A stretch of 64,000 nt of DNA from Phoronis australis (GCA_002633005.1 NMRA01000608.1:141500-205499); one strand, 5' to 3'; shown: positions 24,824-36,191, numbered from the stretch's first letter. Translations and numbers: made by a program. Notes: generated by a model not told the origin, from the letters alone.

Positions 24824-26613
24824 NACTACAGTGACAAGGCCTACAGGTTGATACTACAGTGAGTGTGGGGTGCTATACTTATGGTATAATACGTGCCTAT
24901 TATGTAACTTGGCATTGGTCATATCTGATTAGTATGATGTAGGTAGTGATATAAGCAACTCATAAGGAGCTGTGTAACGATTACAAAACATACTTAATCT
25001 TAAAGATATCAGTGTTATCGGGATGGTTGCCAGTCGGCACCTCGACAAATTGGCATTCCCTTTCTCTGTGACTGACTTGACGCTGCTCGCGCGCATCCAA
25101 TCTACCACACACAGCTGGATCGGCCGACCTCCGCGGCAGAACATAATCAAACGATATTCCTCTAGATATCGAAATAAATACTATTTTATCACCTTCTATA
25201 ACAAAAACTCACCTCACTGTAAAACTCATCAAACATTTCGTCCTTTTTTGACGGGTCATTCGTTGAAGTTTGCTCCTCATCCCTGGAGCTCGGGATCGCT
25301 GTGGAAGCCATAGTGTGCAAAACAATGCCAACACTAACAAGAATCATCGCAAACCTAAAACAAAACTTTATTGAGCTTAAATTTCTTAAAATGGACTTTT
25401 ATAAGATTCACAATATGCTATTTTGAATGTCCATTGGTCATATATAATTTTTAATGGACAGTTAATCGTATAGTTTTGAAAATACTACAACATCCAAGGA
25501 TATTTAAGTAGTACCAGTCCTGCTGAACCTCATATAAAACTTGGCGCTGTTTGCGAACACATAAGTCAAGTTTGGTACACTTTGATGCTTTGAACACAGT
25601 TGAAGCGCATTATTAGAAGATGAAGATGTAGCTGAGGGTAATAATTTACTTCATAGATTATCTAAATGTCACAGCTCAAGGGATATATTTTCGTGAATCT
25701 GCAGTGAGTGCAGGAATTCTAATAATAGAGCCTCTCTCACTCTAGGGAGGACAGCATTTTTCAAAAATTTTATAAAATGTGCATGTAATATACATCATTA
25801 GAAAGCTCTTTTCGAGACTAAAATAACGATAGTAAAATTTTTTAAATTGGACTTATGGTTCCGGAGAAAATGTCATTTTCGTGTCAAAATTTTTGGTAAA
25901 AATTCTGTCAAATCGAATCTGCGAGTTCAAAATATTATTTCAAAACTAAGAAACGTAAATAGACATGTAATACATCATTTTAAAGAACTTTTTATGATGA
26001 ATAATCTGCCAAAAAAACCATTTCGATTAGACGTTCCTGTGCGAAGATATTGACCTTAAAGTCAACACAGCCGACAAAGAGAAGTCACTACGTACAATTT
26101 TGCGATTTCGAATTTTCATAAAATAACAATTACTCCAGGAAAAAAAACAAATAAGGTATCATTTTAAAGATTTTTTATCAGGAAAGTTGAAACTTGATAA
26201 TTGGTTGAGCAAATTATTAATATTATTTGTGATATTGTTTTTAACAATCATGCTGTTTGCAACCGGCTTAACTTTGTCACTCAATTACATTAAGTAAAAA
26301 TCAAAGATAAACAAACATCATTTCAAAAATGTATTGATGACAAGTATGATATATAGAACATTTTAATACAAGCTTCTGAAAGACATATAATAAATAAAAC
26401 TTTTACATAAACTTTCCACAACAATGTAATAAAATGAAGACCCTGTCATGAGCCATCCAGGAATGTTCATGCTATAAAACCAACAACTGGAATATTCATA
26501 ATCCTAAAATTGTCTCAAGTGATATGAACACAAAAAAGAATTTATGATGGACAGATAAATAAAGTTCTCAAGGCATCCTCAAGGAAGGAGGGGCCAAACC
26601 CTTTCTGTGACAA

Positions 26614-26883
26614 TTGGCAGTGGAGTACCTTCCAGTAAACAGACGCTCAGTGGAGTTCCTTACACAGACCTGTGGTATCCTCAAGGAAGGGGGCCAAACC
26701 CTTTCTGACTATCATAAGGCATTGGAGTATCTACTATGCAACACTGAGTTATTCCAGCACTTCGAAGTCCCTTTGACCAAAGTCATCAATCAGCCGAAAG
26801 GAGTAGATAGCCTCATCTTCGTTGTAATGGATATTAAACCAAGACAGATATCCGAGGACCTGAAAGAATACTATAATTCATAA
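26614..26883 (+). CDS. Unrecognised ORF inside the TIR insertion
   Basis: About 89 codons, ending TAA at 26881-26883, with a protein-like composition (LEYLLCNTELFQHFEVPLTK, DIKPRQISEDLKEYYNS). There is no ATG at the start, so it would be an internal or last exon. A 30-bp segment (ATCCTCAAGGAAGG to CCCTTTCTG) is duplicated near its start. No DDE triad or zinc-binding pattern is visible. It may be decayed transposon coding sequence. Confidence 0.3.
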   Translation: MAVEYLPVNRRSVEFLTQTCGILKEGGQTLSDYHKALEYLLCNTELFQHFEVPLTKVINQPKGVDSLIFVVMDIKPRQISEDLKEYYNS

Positions 26884-28105
26884 TTATTTGAACAGTGTTA
26901 TGCGAAAATGTTACCCTACTTGGAAATTATGCACATTTTAACAAAGGTGACATAATACTATTAAACTACAAGGTTGTGAAAAGAAAAAAGAAATAGCTAG
27001 ATAGGTCATGTCAGTATTTGTCTGACAGTGTCTTAAGAGGTGGTGTTGGCATATGGTACTTCTTCGCGGACTCCTCAACAGCATCAGGAGCTGAAAAGCA
27101 CAGTCCGATAGGTGGAGGGGAGAGCCAAAATGAAGGAGGCTTTGACCGTTTGTCTATGAGATCATGTCCAACTGAATAACTGATAAAATGCAAGTAGAAT
27201 CAGTAGAAGCAGGAAAGTAGAAGGATCTGGACCAAGAGCTAGAAGCAGAGTCTGTTGAGAAAGAAATGTGAGACATGATGAAGATAGAAACTCAAAACAG
27301 GAGTGAAATTATAAGAACAAAAATAATGAAGAAAATAACAACTGGTTTGGTCCACAGTAAATTCCAACAAAGCTTACCTGGAGGATAAAGATCAGGGTGA
27401 GATTTATGAACAGTCTAGGCAAACCTCAATTGTTCCGTTAAAAACTATATATACTGGCCCGTGGTCAGAAAAAAAGTTTATCGAAAGCATGTATGTTTCA
27501 AAGTAGTGGACCACAAAGTCTTGGAAACACAGGACTGCAGTAGAACTGTACATTTGTAATATTTGTTTAATCTAAAATTAAAACATTTTCATTTTCTATC
27601 TTGACATATTCTGAATAAAATGTCATGACCAACAAGGCAAGATGGGTGTGGACTTCTCTGGCAGCAAGCCAACCCAAGTCTATCAGTGGCTTGACCAACA
27701 AAAATGTGAAACAAAATAGTAAAAAAAAACTTAAATATAAGAATCATTGTTCTCACTACGAGAAATGACTGTTTAGTTCTCTTTTACATTGAGTTTTCAT
27801 CAGCAAAAGTTGAAGTGCTTCAGTATTGTAAACCAAACATTCAACGCGATTCACAGGACCACCCCTAGCGGCAGTACCCGGAACTACGAAGTGAGTCAGA
27901 AATTCGCCCGATTGTCAGAAATTGACGAAATGTTCGTTTAGAACAAGTGTTTGAAATAGTTCATTAATGAACCCTTTAGTGCGGAATACAGTTCATTACA
28001 TTCGCAAATTATTCTATATACCAATAAATTCAGCTCGAAGTTGAAGGTCGCGGGAACAGGCGACTTTTTCAACTTTTAAGTGCAGGAAAGTGAAAACTAC
28101 TTACA

Positions 28106-28210
28106 TAATCGTGTTCGCAAGGCTCCCTTTTGTTCTTTCACGAAGTTTCACATAAAAATTCGCGAGTTTAGTCTTCTCCTGGGTTGAAAACCAAATAGTA
28201 CTCATTTTTA
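28106..28210 (-). CDS. Possible first exon inside the TIR insertion
   Basis: On the minus strand an ATG near 28205 opens a frame reading MSTIWFSTQEKTKLANFYVK then LRERTKGSLANTI, up to a good donor GTAAGT at about 28106. It lies about 250 bp from the right TIR and reads into the element, as a transposase first exon would. No motif identifies it. Confidence 0.3.
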
Positions 28211-29545
28211 CCGGCATCCATTTTGGTCTGAAAAATCGGTCACGTCCCTGCAAAAAACTCGTGCAAAGTATTATTAAACAAATTTTGCGACAAAAAAGAT
28301 TATCAGATAAGTAAAACAATATATTTTTTCACAGTTTGCAATAATTTTTATTCACATTTGTTACATTTTTGAGTTATTTTTTGCCGATTGTAGTGAGCGA
28401 ATTTAACACGGTGACAGATACGCGAAGCGATTCGCTGAAGAATGCTGTCCTCGCTAACTCTACTCTACTGAGCTGAGGTCTAATCTTAGCCTTTAGGGTT
28501 TTAGGCTTGTCGGTAGACAGTGCCACTTTCTCAAAACTCAACTAGCAGTAGGGACAGTGGCCATCTATTCTTGGCATTCACATTGCTCATATTCAGCAGG
28601 CATATAGGGTTGTATGCAATTACATCGCCCTGGATGCCGCAGGCATACAGTCGCGATGTACATCCTCACAAAAAGTTACCAATTTCAAAATACAGGAAAT
28701 AAAATCAAATGAAACATGCATATAAGCACATGGAGTTATAATTAACACATTCCATAACTCTGAAGACGATTCAGTCAAGGTAATTTGAACAAATTGATGA
28801 AAAACTGTCGCGGTTTGCTCGAGTTTCTCTTACCAGGTGCCATTTTGAGGAAGTTACGTGAAATCACACATGTTGATGAATAAAAAGTCCAAGGGACACA
28901 AATCTTACAAATTTCACCTGATACCTTCCCATGCAATTTTGCAAGTGTCATGCGCCAGCGTCACGCGCTTCGCTCAATCTCGCGTTAGCCTTTGCCTAAC
29001 TCACGTGACATACTTTGTGGTTATCGCGCATGTGGTGAAAAAGTTATGGTGACCAAAAAAGTGAAGTTGGAATTCTTCGCCAAAGTCACCTTAATTCTCG
29101 TAACTAGCTTCATCGAACATATGTGTAGAAGTAGAAAGGACCACTGAAGAAAGTTATTGCTTTTGTAAGTTATAGTTTTAAGTGTGAAATGTATTTTTGA
29201 CAAGGTGAAAACTCCTAATCGGTGGCCGGATTTGGCCTACTGCCCGTTTGAAATACATGGGACGAAATTTGTACAGAAAGCGTTGGGAAGTCTTGTAGCC
29301 CCTAATAGGGGCGATTGTATGCCCTTGTGAAAAGTTATTCATTTCAAAATACAGCGAATAATATCGAATGAAACATGCTGTCATATTTCTACAGGTTCAC
29401 TATGTAACGGTGCTCGTTGTCAAATAAATCGTACAATTGTAGATTTTTTAGAGGATTATTGCTGTCACCAATAGTTACACCTTTAATAAAACAATTACAA
29501 TCTTAAAACTTTCTATCAGTACTAAGCAAACAATACATAATCACA

Positions 29546-30120
29546 GCAAATGACAAATTAATCATCAAATTACACAGCAAAAGTGATACAGAATTCCATT
29601 AAATCAACAGAAATTCACCACATGTACACCATCATAGCACACCTTATCTATTTACAATAAATCTGACAAAAAATAATGTCATTAAAGCTAACACTCTTCC
29701 TAGAGTAAATTAAATTAGTTATTCTGCTGCTAAATTTTTGTAGTGACTTTATGCTTTGACTTTCAGCGCCATGAAATAAGATTGTCACCTATTGGCCAAT
29801 TTCTTTTTTCATTGACTCTTCAAAAAGGCTGCGTACAGTTTACTACAAATTATTGGAATTGGTTTTTAGAGTTTTAGCACCAGCAAACCGAATTTCTGAG
29901 CAATTTTCCTTTGGTGAAGTTGTCATCACTTCCCAAAAGATGTCGCAAAATAGCAAACAGTACATGGGCGTCAACTTGAAAACAATACGTTCATTTCGAA
30001 TTAACAAAGGACTTCTCTGCAAAATGCAAAACCATGGTGACTACAGCAATAAAATTCCATTTATCGTTGCAGCTGCTTTTTCATTGGAATTCTGAAACTT
30101 TATTTTCTGGTTTTATCTGG
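29546..30120. other. Unassigned sequence left of the 36-bp array
   Basis: No gene recognised. The last part (29981-30120) is repeated at 30341-30487 after the N at 30340. Confidence 0.4.
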
Positions 30121-30339
30121 ACCTATAGTTAGGTACAAGTGAAGCAAGGTACTTGTACCTATAGTTAGGTACAAGTGAAGCAAGGTACTTGGACCTATAG
30201 TTAGGTACAAGTGAAGCAAGGTACGTGGACCTATAGTTAGGTACAAGTGAAGCAAGGTACGTGGACCTATAGTTAGGTACAAGTGAAGCAAGGTACGTGG
30301 ACCTGTAGTTAGGTACAAGTGAAGCAAGGTACGTGGACC
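30121..30339. repeat. 36-bp minisatellite, six units, truncated by an N join
   Basis: Six perfect-length 36-bp units (ACCTATAGTTAGGTACAAGT then GAAGCAAGGTACGTGG) start at 30121, 30157, 30193, 30229, 30265 and 30301. After the N at 30340 the unique flank 29981-30120 repeats and is followed by just one unit at 30487. This gives a six-unit and a one-unit version of the same locus. No spacers, so not a CRISPR. Confidence 0.85.
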
Positions 30340-30737
30340 NTTGAAAACAATACGTTCATTTCGAATTAACAAAGGACTTCTCTGCAAAATGCAAAACCAT
30401 GGTGACTACAGCAATAGAATTCGATTTATCATTGCAGCTGCTTTTTCATTGGAATTCTGAAACTTTATTTTCTGGTTTTATCTGGACCTATAGTTAGGTA
30501 CAAGTGAAGCAAGGTACTTGTACATAATGCTTGAACTTTATTGACATCTTATTAATTTAATAATTTTTCAAGAAAAAAACTCCCTGGAAAAATGACAGTA
30601 TTCCATCCGAAAGTGCCGGTTTCAGGTCGGTGTTGTCAGTACCAAGTTGACTCTTCATTTGATAGGTTAATATTTTTCATAAGGTTTTTGATGCTGGGTA
30701 TTCTCACTGACTAAAGCTCTCTTCGGATTGTGAAGAT

Positions 30738-30850
30738 ATTATCAGGTAGATTATAACCCAGGACGCCTCCAGCTTACCATCTGAGGCATGTATTATTATC
30801 AGGTAGATTATAACCCAGGACGCCTCCAGCTTACCACCTAAGGCATGTAT
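30738..30850. repeat. 57-bp direct repeat, two copies
   Basis: ATTATCAGGTAGATTATAAC and the next ~37 bases (CCAGGACGCCTCCAGCTTAC...) occur at about 30738 and again at about 30795 with two differences. Confidence 0.7.
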
Positions 30851-30961
30851 TATCAAGTTGGGTTTTCCCCTTGTCTCTGCAGTTGTAGAGACTTCTACAC
30901 TAGGTTTAGCATTACAAGTGTTTTCAAATTGTTCATTGGTAATCTTTACTATTTGTTGCAG

Positions 30962-31046
30962 TGTAGATCGATGTGACCCAGCAATGCCTAAGAAGGTCTT
31001 GTCCAGCAAAGACCTGGATGCGCAGTTTGATGCTTTTCTTAAAGAG
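30962..31046 (+). CDS. Possible CEP162-like first coding exon
   Basis: A good acceptor (TTTGTTGCAG) ends at 30961 and a donor (GTAATT) starts at 31047. The ATG at 30984 opens 21 codons: MPKKVLSSKDLDAQFDAFLK then E. The DLDAQFDAFLKE pattern resembles the start of vertebrate CEP162/KIAA1009, where an EELDEQFEQFLKE-like helix precedes an acidic stretch. CEP162 is a centriole distal-end protein needed for the ciliary transition zone. No further exon was found downstream in the window; a 6.3-kb transposon begins 164 bp beyond the donor. The assignment rests on a short match. Confidence 0.35.
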
Positions 31047-31542
31047 GTAATTAACATTTGGCATAGGGTAAAGACAAACTACTAGGTTAAAGGCTGCATT
31101 TCACCCTGTTTGTTGAGTAGAAATGAAAATCAAGTTAGGCCTTTTACTGTCATCAAATCAGTCTCGTAGTATTCCTTGCCATGATGGCTCATTACCAAAT
31201 TGAGTCACATAGACCGGGATCCCAGAGCTTTTTTGGGCATGAAAAGGTAACCAACTTTCTTTGGTGCCACAGTGCTCTGTGGGTATCCTGATGCTTGGAA
31301 ATGGCCGTCTGGCAAGTTCGCTCTGGTGGGTGTGGTCAGGGGAGCCAAGAGAATGACACTCGAAAATTGAGCTAGATCAACTTTTCTGGTAACCACTTCA
31401 AACTGCCTTGGATACCTACTACGTAATCCACTGTATCAAAATTGGCCACTGCCAGACAATTTCAGTGGTGGGGACTACCCGCCAGACGAACATATACAGG
31501 GTACAAAAATTGAGCTAGATCAATCCAAGAGGTAACCGCTTN

Positions 31543-32349
31543 ATACCGCAGCAACTTGAACTGTTTTACCGAACACTTCTCGGTGGCATTACAACATCAA
31601 ACTCTCAAAGAGAATCCATTGACCGCAAAGTGACCGCAATGGCATCTGACGCCATTTACAACGTTACCCGTGGTAATGTGAGGCCGTGGAAGCACACGTC
31701 CCTGGGACTTGGTCTGTCTTCTCTGTCAGGTTCAAAACTGTCTTTGCAGATTCTAAACAGAGCAGGACATTCCATTTGCTATAAGGAAAGCAAAGGCCTT
31801 GAGACTGAGTTTGCGTATTCCATAGAGTCGTATGAACGCGAAGCACCGGGTGGTATTCGACTCTTTCCAAATCTAGCCACAGCCTCTGTTTGGGATAATA
31901 ATGACGCACACGTCGAAGCATTAGATGGCATGTCAACACTGCCCGCAACTGTTGATCATAGCTACCAGAATGTGGTGGAAGAAGAAAGGGAAGATGCTTC
32001 TGCTGCACTGTTGTTTCGAGAAGGAAGGAATCGTCGACAGTTTGTGGGGGTAGAGCGGGAAGTGCGGCCATTCAGAAAATCTTTTAAGGACGTTACTTTG
32101 TCAAATATCAACATGAACTCTGCTCAAACACGTGACAATCTTGTCAGAGGCACTGAAGTAAACTGCAAGAATATACAGCTCAACTTGTTGGATTTCTACT
32201 GGTTTTTGAAACTAAGGGAAGGTAACACTCCACTGCATGCTGGATTTAAAGCAGTTACATACGGGACCCATTGCCTCGTCAAAGGATCTGTTACATGGAC
32301 CCCATTTCAAAATCACCAACCAACAACAATGTTGTTTAAAAAACTATGA
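31543..32349 (+). pseudogene. Transposon protein block 1, copy A
   Basis: Open from the N at 31542 to TGA at 32347-32349. It carries the family signature region: SDAIYNVTRGNVRPWKHTSL, then WDNNDAHVEALDGMSTLPAT. The latter corresponds to the 'ADNxDHNxxTLDGxxTFHGM'-type block seen in many animal transposon proteins. No start codon is assured because the contig boundary cuts the upstream part. The frame ends at KKL-stop, where a shift of one base would continue into the next block. The same break is present in copy B at 33421-33423. Confidence 0.65.
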
Positions 32350-32879
32350 TCCGCACGATGTATGTAGCCAGAGAGGCTGGGCAAGACTACGCAGTTGTCA
32401 CATATGACTTGGCTGTTGCTTTAAAAGCCTACGCAATACAAGAACTTGAAAGACCATTGTTTGATAAGCTGCTGATAATACGCAGGTGGCTTTTTATGGA
32501 GCTGTGGGAACCATGGTAAATGGAAGTGGCATAGAGTTCCTTCTTTCAGAGACTGGTATCTTAGCAGAAGGGTCTATGATGGGCTTCATTAAAGGAAAAT
32601 TCTATAAAGGTGCACTCGGGTTCACTAGCTTCTTGCTAAAGTTTTGGAGGGCAAGATGTACCAAAAATTTCTGCATGACTTGGCTCCGGAAGAATATAAA
32701 TCGTTCCTTACGGTTATGACCGCAGTCCCTTCAGATCCAGAACAAATAGAGGCAAACCTTGATGATCCTGTAATTACTCAGCACCTCCATAAGTATGAAC
32801 AAGATTTCTTTCACACAGTGATTAATGGCAAATATGGCAAAACTGCTCAGTTTTGGGCAACCTACATCTTTCTCATAAA
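32348..32879 (+). pseudogene. Transposon protein block 2, copy A
   Basis: Continues the family protein in other frames: VAREAGQDYAVVTYDLAVAL near 32362, then GAVGTMVNGSGIEFLLSETG from 32496 and MYQKFLHDLAPEEYKSFLTV from 32656. At least two frame changes occur (around 32490 and 32600, where copy B has GKFYNKCTRVHELLAN unbroken). It is cut by the N at 32880. Confidence 0.6.
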
Positions 32880-32880
32880 N

Positions 32881-33423
32881 GAGTTTGCGTATTCCATAGA
32901 GTCGTATGAACGCGAAGCACCGGGTGGTATTCGACTCTTTCCAAATCTAGCCACTGCCTCTGTTTGGGATGATAATGACGCACACGTCGAAGCATTAGAT
33001 GGCATGTCAACACTGCCCGCAACTGTTGATCATAGCTACCAGAATGTGGTGGAAGAAGAAAAGGAAGATGCTTCTGCTGCACTGTTGTTTCGAGAAGGAA
33101 GGAATCGTCGACAGTTTGTGGGGGTAGAGCGGAAAGTGCGGCCATTCAGAAAATCTCTTAAGGACGTTACTTTTTCAAATACCAACATGAACTCTGCTCA
33201 AACACGTGACAATCTTGTCAGAGGCACTGAAGTAAACTGCAAGAACATACAGCTCAACTTGTTGGATCTCTACTGTTTTTTGAAACTAAGGGAAGGTAAC
33301 ACTCCACTGCATGCTGGATTTAAAGCAGTTACATACGGGACCCCTTGCCTCGTCAAAGGATCTGTTACATGGACCCCACTTCAAAATCACCAACCAACAA
33401 CAATGTTGTTTAAGAAACTATGA
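32881..33423 (+). pseudogene. Transposon protein block 1, copy B
   Basis: Starts in mid-protein right after the N at 32880, at a point equal to 31808 in copy A, and repeats it with about 2% differences to the same KKL-stop. This fits an assembly overlap of two alleles of the transposon rather than an internal duplication. Confidence 0.6.
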
Positions 33424-34020
33424 TCCGCACAATGTTTGTAGCTAGAGAGACTGGGCAAGACTACGCAGTTGTCACATATGACTTAGCAGTTGCTTTAAAA
33501 GCCTACGCAATACAAGAACTTGAAAGACCATTGTTTGATAAGCTGCTGATAATACGCAGCTGGATTTTTATGGAGCTGTGGGAACCATGATAAATGGAAG
33601 TGGCATAGAGTTCCTACTTTCAGAGACTGGTATCTTGGCAGAAGGGTCTATGATGGGCTTCATTAAAGGAAAATTCTACAACAAGTGCACTCGGGTTCAC
33701 GAGCTTCTTGCTAATGTTTTGGAGGGCAAGATGTACCAAAAATTTCTGCATGACTTGGCTCCGGAGGAATATGAATCGTTCCTTACGGTTATGACCGCAG
33801 TCCCTTCAGATCCAGAACAAATAGAGGTAAACCTTAATGATCCTGTAATTACTCAGCACCTCCATAAGTATGAACAAGATTTCTTTCACACAGTGATTAA
33901 TGGCAAATATGGCAAAACTACTCAGTTTTGGGCAACCTACATCTTTCTCATAAACCGTGCGCACAGAGATGCGTCAAGACAAATGACATCAGTGGTTATA
34001 TCAACATTTTCCCGACAATG
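33424..34020 (+). pseudogene. Transposon protein block 2, copy B (longer open)
   Basis: A better-preserved version of 32348-32879. From 33578 the frame is open for 148 codons with INGSGIEFLLSETGILAEGS, MMGFIKGKFYNKC, EGKMYQKFLHDLAPEEYESF and YGKTTQFWATYIFLI. In relatives this region precedes a nuclease-like half. Confidence 0.6.
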
Positions 34021-34080
34021 CTAGAGGTATTCTTTGCCCTGAACCGCCCAAACTACGCCAGATGGGGAACGTTGTTTTAA

Positions 34081-34660
34081 TTGAAATTTGCAGACCCACA
34101 ATTGCGCGAAGTGCTGGAAAACGGAGCGTTTTCAGTGCGACGTACTAGGGACAACTTCAGTAGATCGGCTGTTGACCTCTCTTTGGAACAGTCCGTTAAC
34201 AGGGATGCAGCATCGAGCATGACAGGGATAATGGCTTTCCGCAACTCAGAGAATGCAATGCGTCGATGGTTCCTCTCTATGACACAAAGGGCAATGGCTG
34301 TAACTGAACTTAGANTCGTCAAAACGGAAAAGTCTGCTTTGCTGAAAAAAATTGAATTGTTCCAGACAGAACCTATAACAGATGGAGATTTTCTACACGA
34401 CTACGTGAAGGTATTTGATGGCGGACTTCTTCTACATTCAGTCATCTCACAGACGAGAATAGGTGCAACTTACGAATCAGTTGCACGATCGATGTTATCG
34501 GTGGTTTGTTCGGGGAGGGCAGAGGAAGCACACTTGTGTCTAGACAAGTACGTAGAAAACTCAATTAAGGACAGTGAACGGAAACATCGCGGGGACTTTA
34601 ATTCCATGTATGCCATAACAGGCATACTATGCAACGGAGCTCACAAACACTTCTGAACAA
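34081..34660 (+). pseudogene. Transposon protein block 3
   Basis: Open frame with one N at 34315. It includes LREVLENGAFSVRRTRDNFS, SSMTGIMAFRNSENAMRRWF and a later region ending EKSALLKKIELFQTEPIT...SVISQTRIGATYES. The order matches the family's central region. A frame change near 34640 leads to the next block. Confidence 0.55.
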
Positions 34661-34664
34661 CAGC

Positions 34665-35159
34665 GCGTTCAAGAATGAACTGGCGAAGTTCCTTTTGACG
34701 GAATGGAGAAAAGACAATTATTGGCATATGTTTCATGGGAAAACCTTATTTGTTTCCCACGGTGGTGACTGCTACCAGTTCTTTACCGACAATAACCAGC
34801 AAATCATGGTGACAAAGCCTGCCCATCTCCAAGGTGACCACGAGGAAGCGGATACGCTGATTGCGTTCTACGTCGCAAACATTCCAATCGGTTATGTTAT
34901 GGTAAGGGCTTCAGATACAGATGTTTTAGTAATCTTGCTTGGTACGCTCGGACAACAGCGGCGAGAAATAAGGTCCACGACCAATGTTGTCGTGGACTGT
35001 GGGATGGGAAATAACATAAGAGTTATCAACATTTCCGACATAGCAAACGTTCTTGAAGAGCGCAAGTATGGACTTGGCAGAGCAATGCCTGGATATACCA
35101 TGCCTTCACTGAATGTGACTACACGTCTGCCTTTTATAGGAATGTTATCGAAATCTTGA
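34665..35159 (+). pseudogene. Transposon protein nuclease-like block (DHEEADTLI...ASDTDVLVILL)
   Basis: Contains the acidic signatures GDHEEADTLIAFYVANI and VRASDTDVLVILLGTLGQ, then GMGNNIRVINISDIANVL. The spaced Asp/Glu residues recall PIN/FEN-like (asteroid-type) nuclease cores. At 35100-35135 the frame shifts: the conserved CDYTSAFYR motif is readable only in another frame than the preceding GRAMPGY. This is a break of one base in a normally contiguous motif. Confidence 0.65.
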
Positions 35160-35341
35160 TTATTGCAGTAGTGACAAGAATTGAATGAATTCGATTACAG
35201 TGAGGAGAATTGATTGAATTCGATTAGCTGTGATTACGTCTGCCATGTAAATGAAGTCTAAGCAACGTATTATGGTTGCCTCCTTTAAATAAAAAAGGTT
35301 TCTATTATGAATTAGTTTTACACGTCATTCCTTATTTTTCA

Positions 35342-35566
35342 GAAAAGGCAAAATCAAGCCCTTGGACATTGCTGAAAGTGATGAAAGGTTCATCAATATG
35401 TTCGCTAATTTTGGAAATGTGCATGGCAGCATCGATGTCGATTTAGTCGCTGAATTCGTATGTCACATGTACGCAAAAAGTAAGCTCAAAGATGTTAACG
35501 AGGCCCGTTTCGTCAAACTTATGGACATGACTGGCAAAGTTGCTGAGGTATGTAGTGATAACCTGT
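35342..35566 (+). pseudogene. Transposon protein exon after CDYTSAFYR
   Basis: After an acceptor (TTATTTTTCAG ending 35342) comes KGKIKPLDIAESDERFINMF, then FVCHMYAKSKLKDVNEARFV. In relatives KGK follows directly after CDYxSAFxR, so the preceding ~190 bases behave as an intron. Donor GTATGT follows LMDMTGKVAE (35550). Confidence 0.55.
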
Positions 35567-35646
35567 AAATAATATAAATATTCGATTTGATAATGTTTAA
35601 CTACCTTCAAAGTCAGCTATGCTTATATTTTTTAATTTCCTTTCAG

Positions 35647-36014
35647 GAGAATCCACTTGCAAATGTAAAACGAATTGACTATGCGTTGCTCCCGCCATGT
35701 CTCCGTAGCCTGGAGATGAAGATTTGCCGAACTCAGTACGTCACAGCGCTATGGACCAGTGCCGCGACAGCATATCCTGGGGATGGACTGACACCAACTG
35801 ATTATGGTTGGCATGCAACTGAAACTCACACACTTCTGCCAGTTTGGTTTGAGGGGTCCATTCTCCCTGACATTTTGTTCATTTCGAATGCAGAAGTCAA
35901 CAACAGTAACCTTGGGAATGAAGCAACCAGCAATAGAGATAGTTCTTTTGAAGAACTGACAGATTCCGAAGATGATCCATGGAGTGAAGACTCCGACTCT
36001 GATGAAGAGGATTA
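35647..36014 (+). CDS. Transposon protein C-terminal exon
   Basis: After acceptor TCCTTTCAG (35646) the exon reads ENPLANVKRIDYALLPPCLR, then RTQYVTALWTSA and DYGWH, ending in an acidic tail (DSEDDPWSEDSDSDEED) and TAA at 36012-36014. The PPC-x(8,10)-R-(T/A)-x-Y-V block recurs in the - strand ORF at 41360-41710, which ties the two elements together. Confidence 0.65.
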
Positions 36015-36191
36015 ATTACGGCACTTTGGATTTGACTAAAACATGCACAGTGAATAAGTTGGCTCATTGGAATGAGATGAATATTGGTTATAGCAATAAG
36101 TCTCCTTTTATATTTTTGTGTTTGTTACTCATGTATGGTGTTCTCCAAAAAGAATGAACAGACCTTTATGGCACCTGACATTTGGTTCATA

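Larger units (their letters stand above)
25745..28454. mobile_element. 2.7-kb TIR-bounded insertion, TA target, allele-specific
   Basis: Present only in copy B of the DNAJC8 5' region. It starts GGGAGGACAGCATTTTTCA and ends with the inverse, GAAGAATGCTGTCCTCGC, with TA on both sides (25743-25744 and 28455-28456). The uninterrupted site in copy A is near 23735. TIRs of about 18 bp with a TA duplication fit Tc1/mariner-type or related cut-and-paste elements. Two candidate coding pieces lie inside (26614-26883 + and 28106-28210 -), neither with a recognised transposase motif. Confidence 0.75.
24825..29545. other. DNAJC8 5' region, copy B (with 2.7-kb insertion)
   Basis: Starts immediately after the N at 24824 and repeats 22827-24823 with about 1-2% differences. 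It contains a second intact DNAJC8 exon 1 at 25213-25311 (99 nt, 33 residues, one silent AAA/AAG change). It is longer by about 2.7 kb because of the insertion at 25745-28454. After 29545 it runs on into unique sequence, as expected for the other side of an allelic overlap. Confidence 0.75.

Noticed and set aside
30121-30339. Evenly spaced 36-bp repeats resembling a CRISPR array
   Set aside because: Units abut with no spacers, there are no cas genes, and the sequence is eukaryotic.
31664-32071. Minus-strand ORF antisense to the transposon protein
   Set aside because: Shadow frame; the + strand carries the conserved family motifs.
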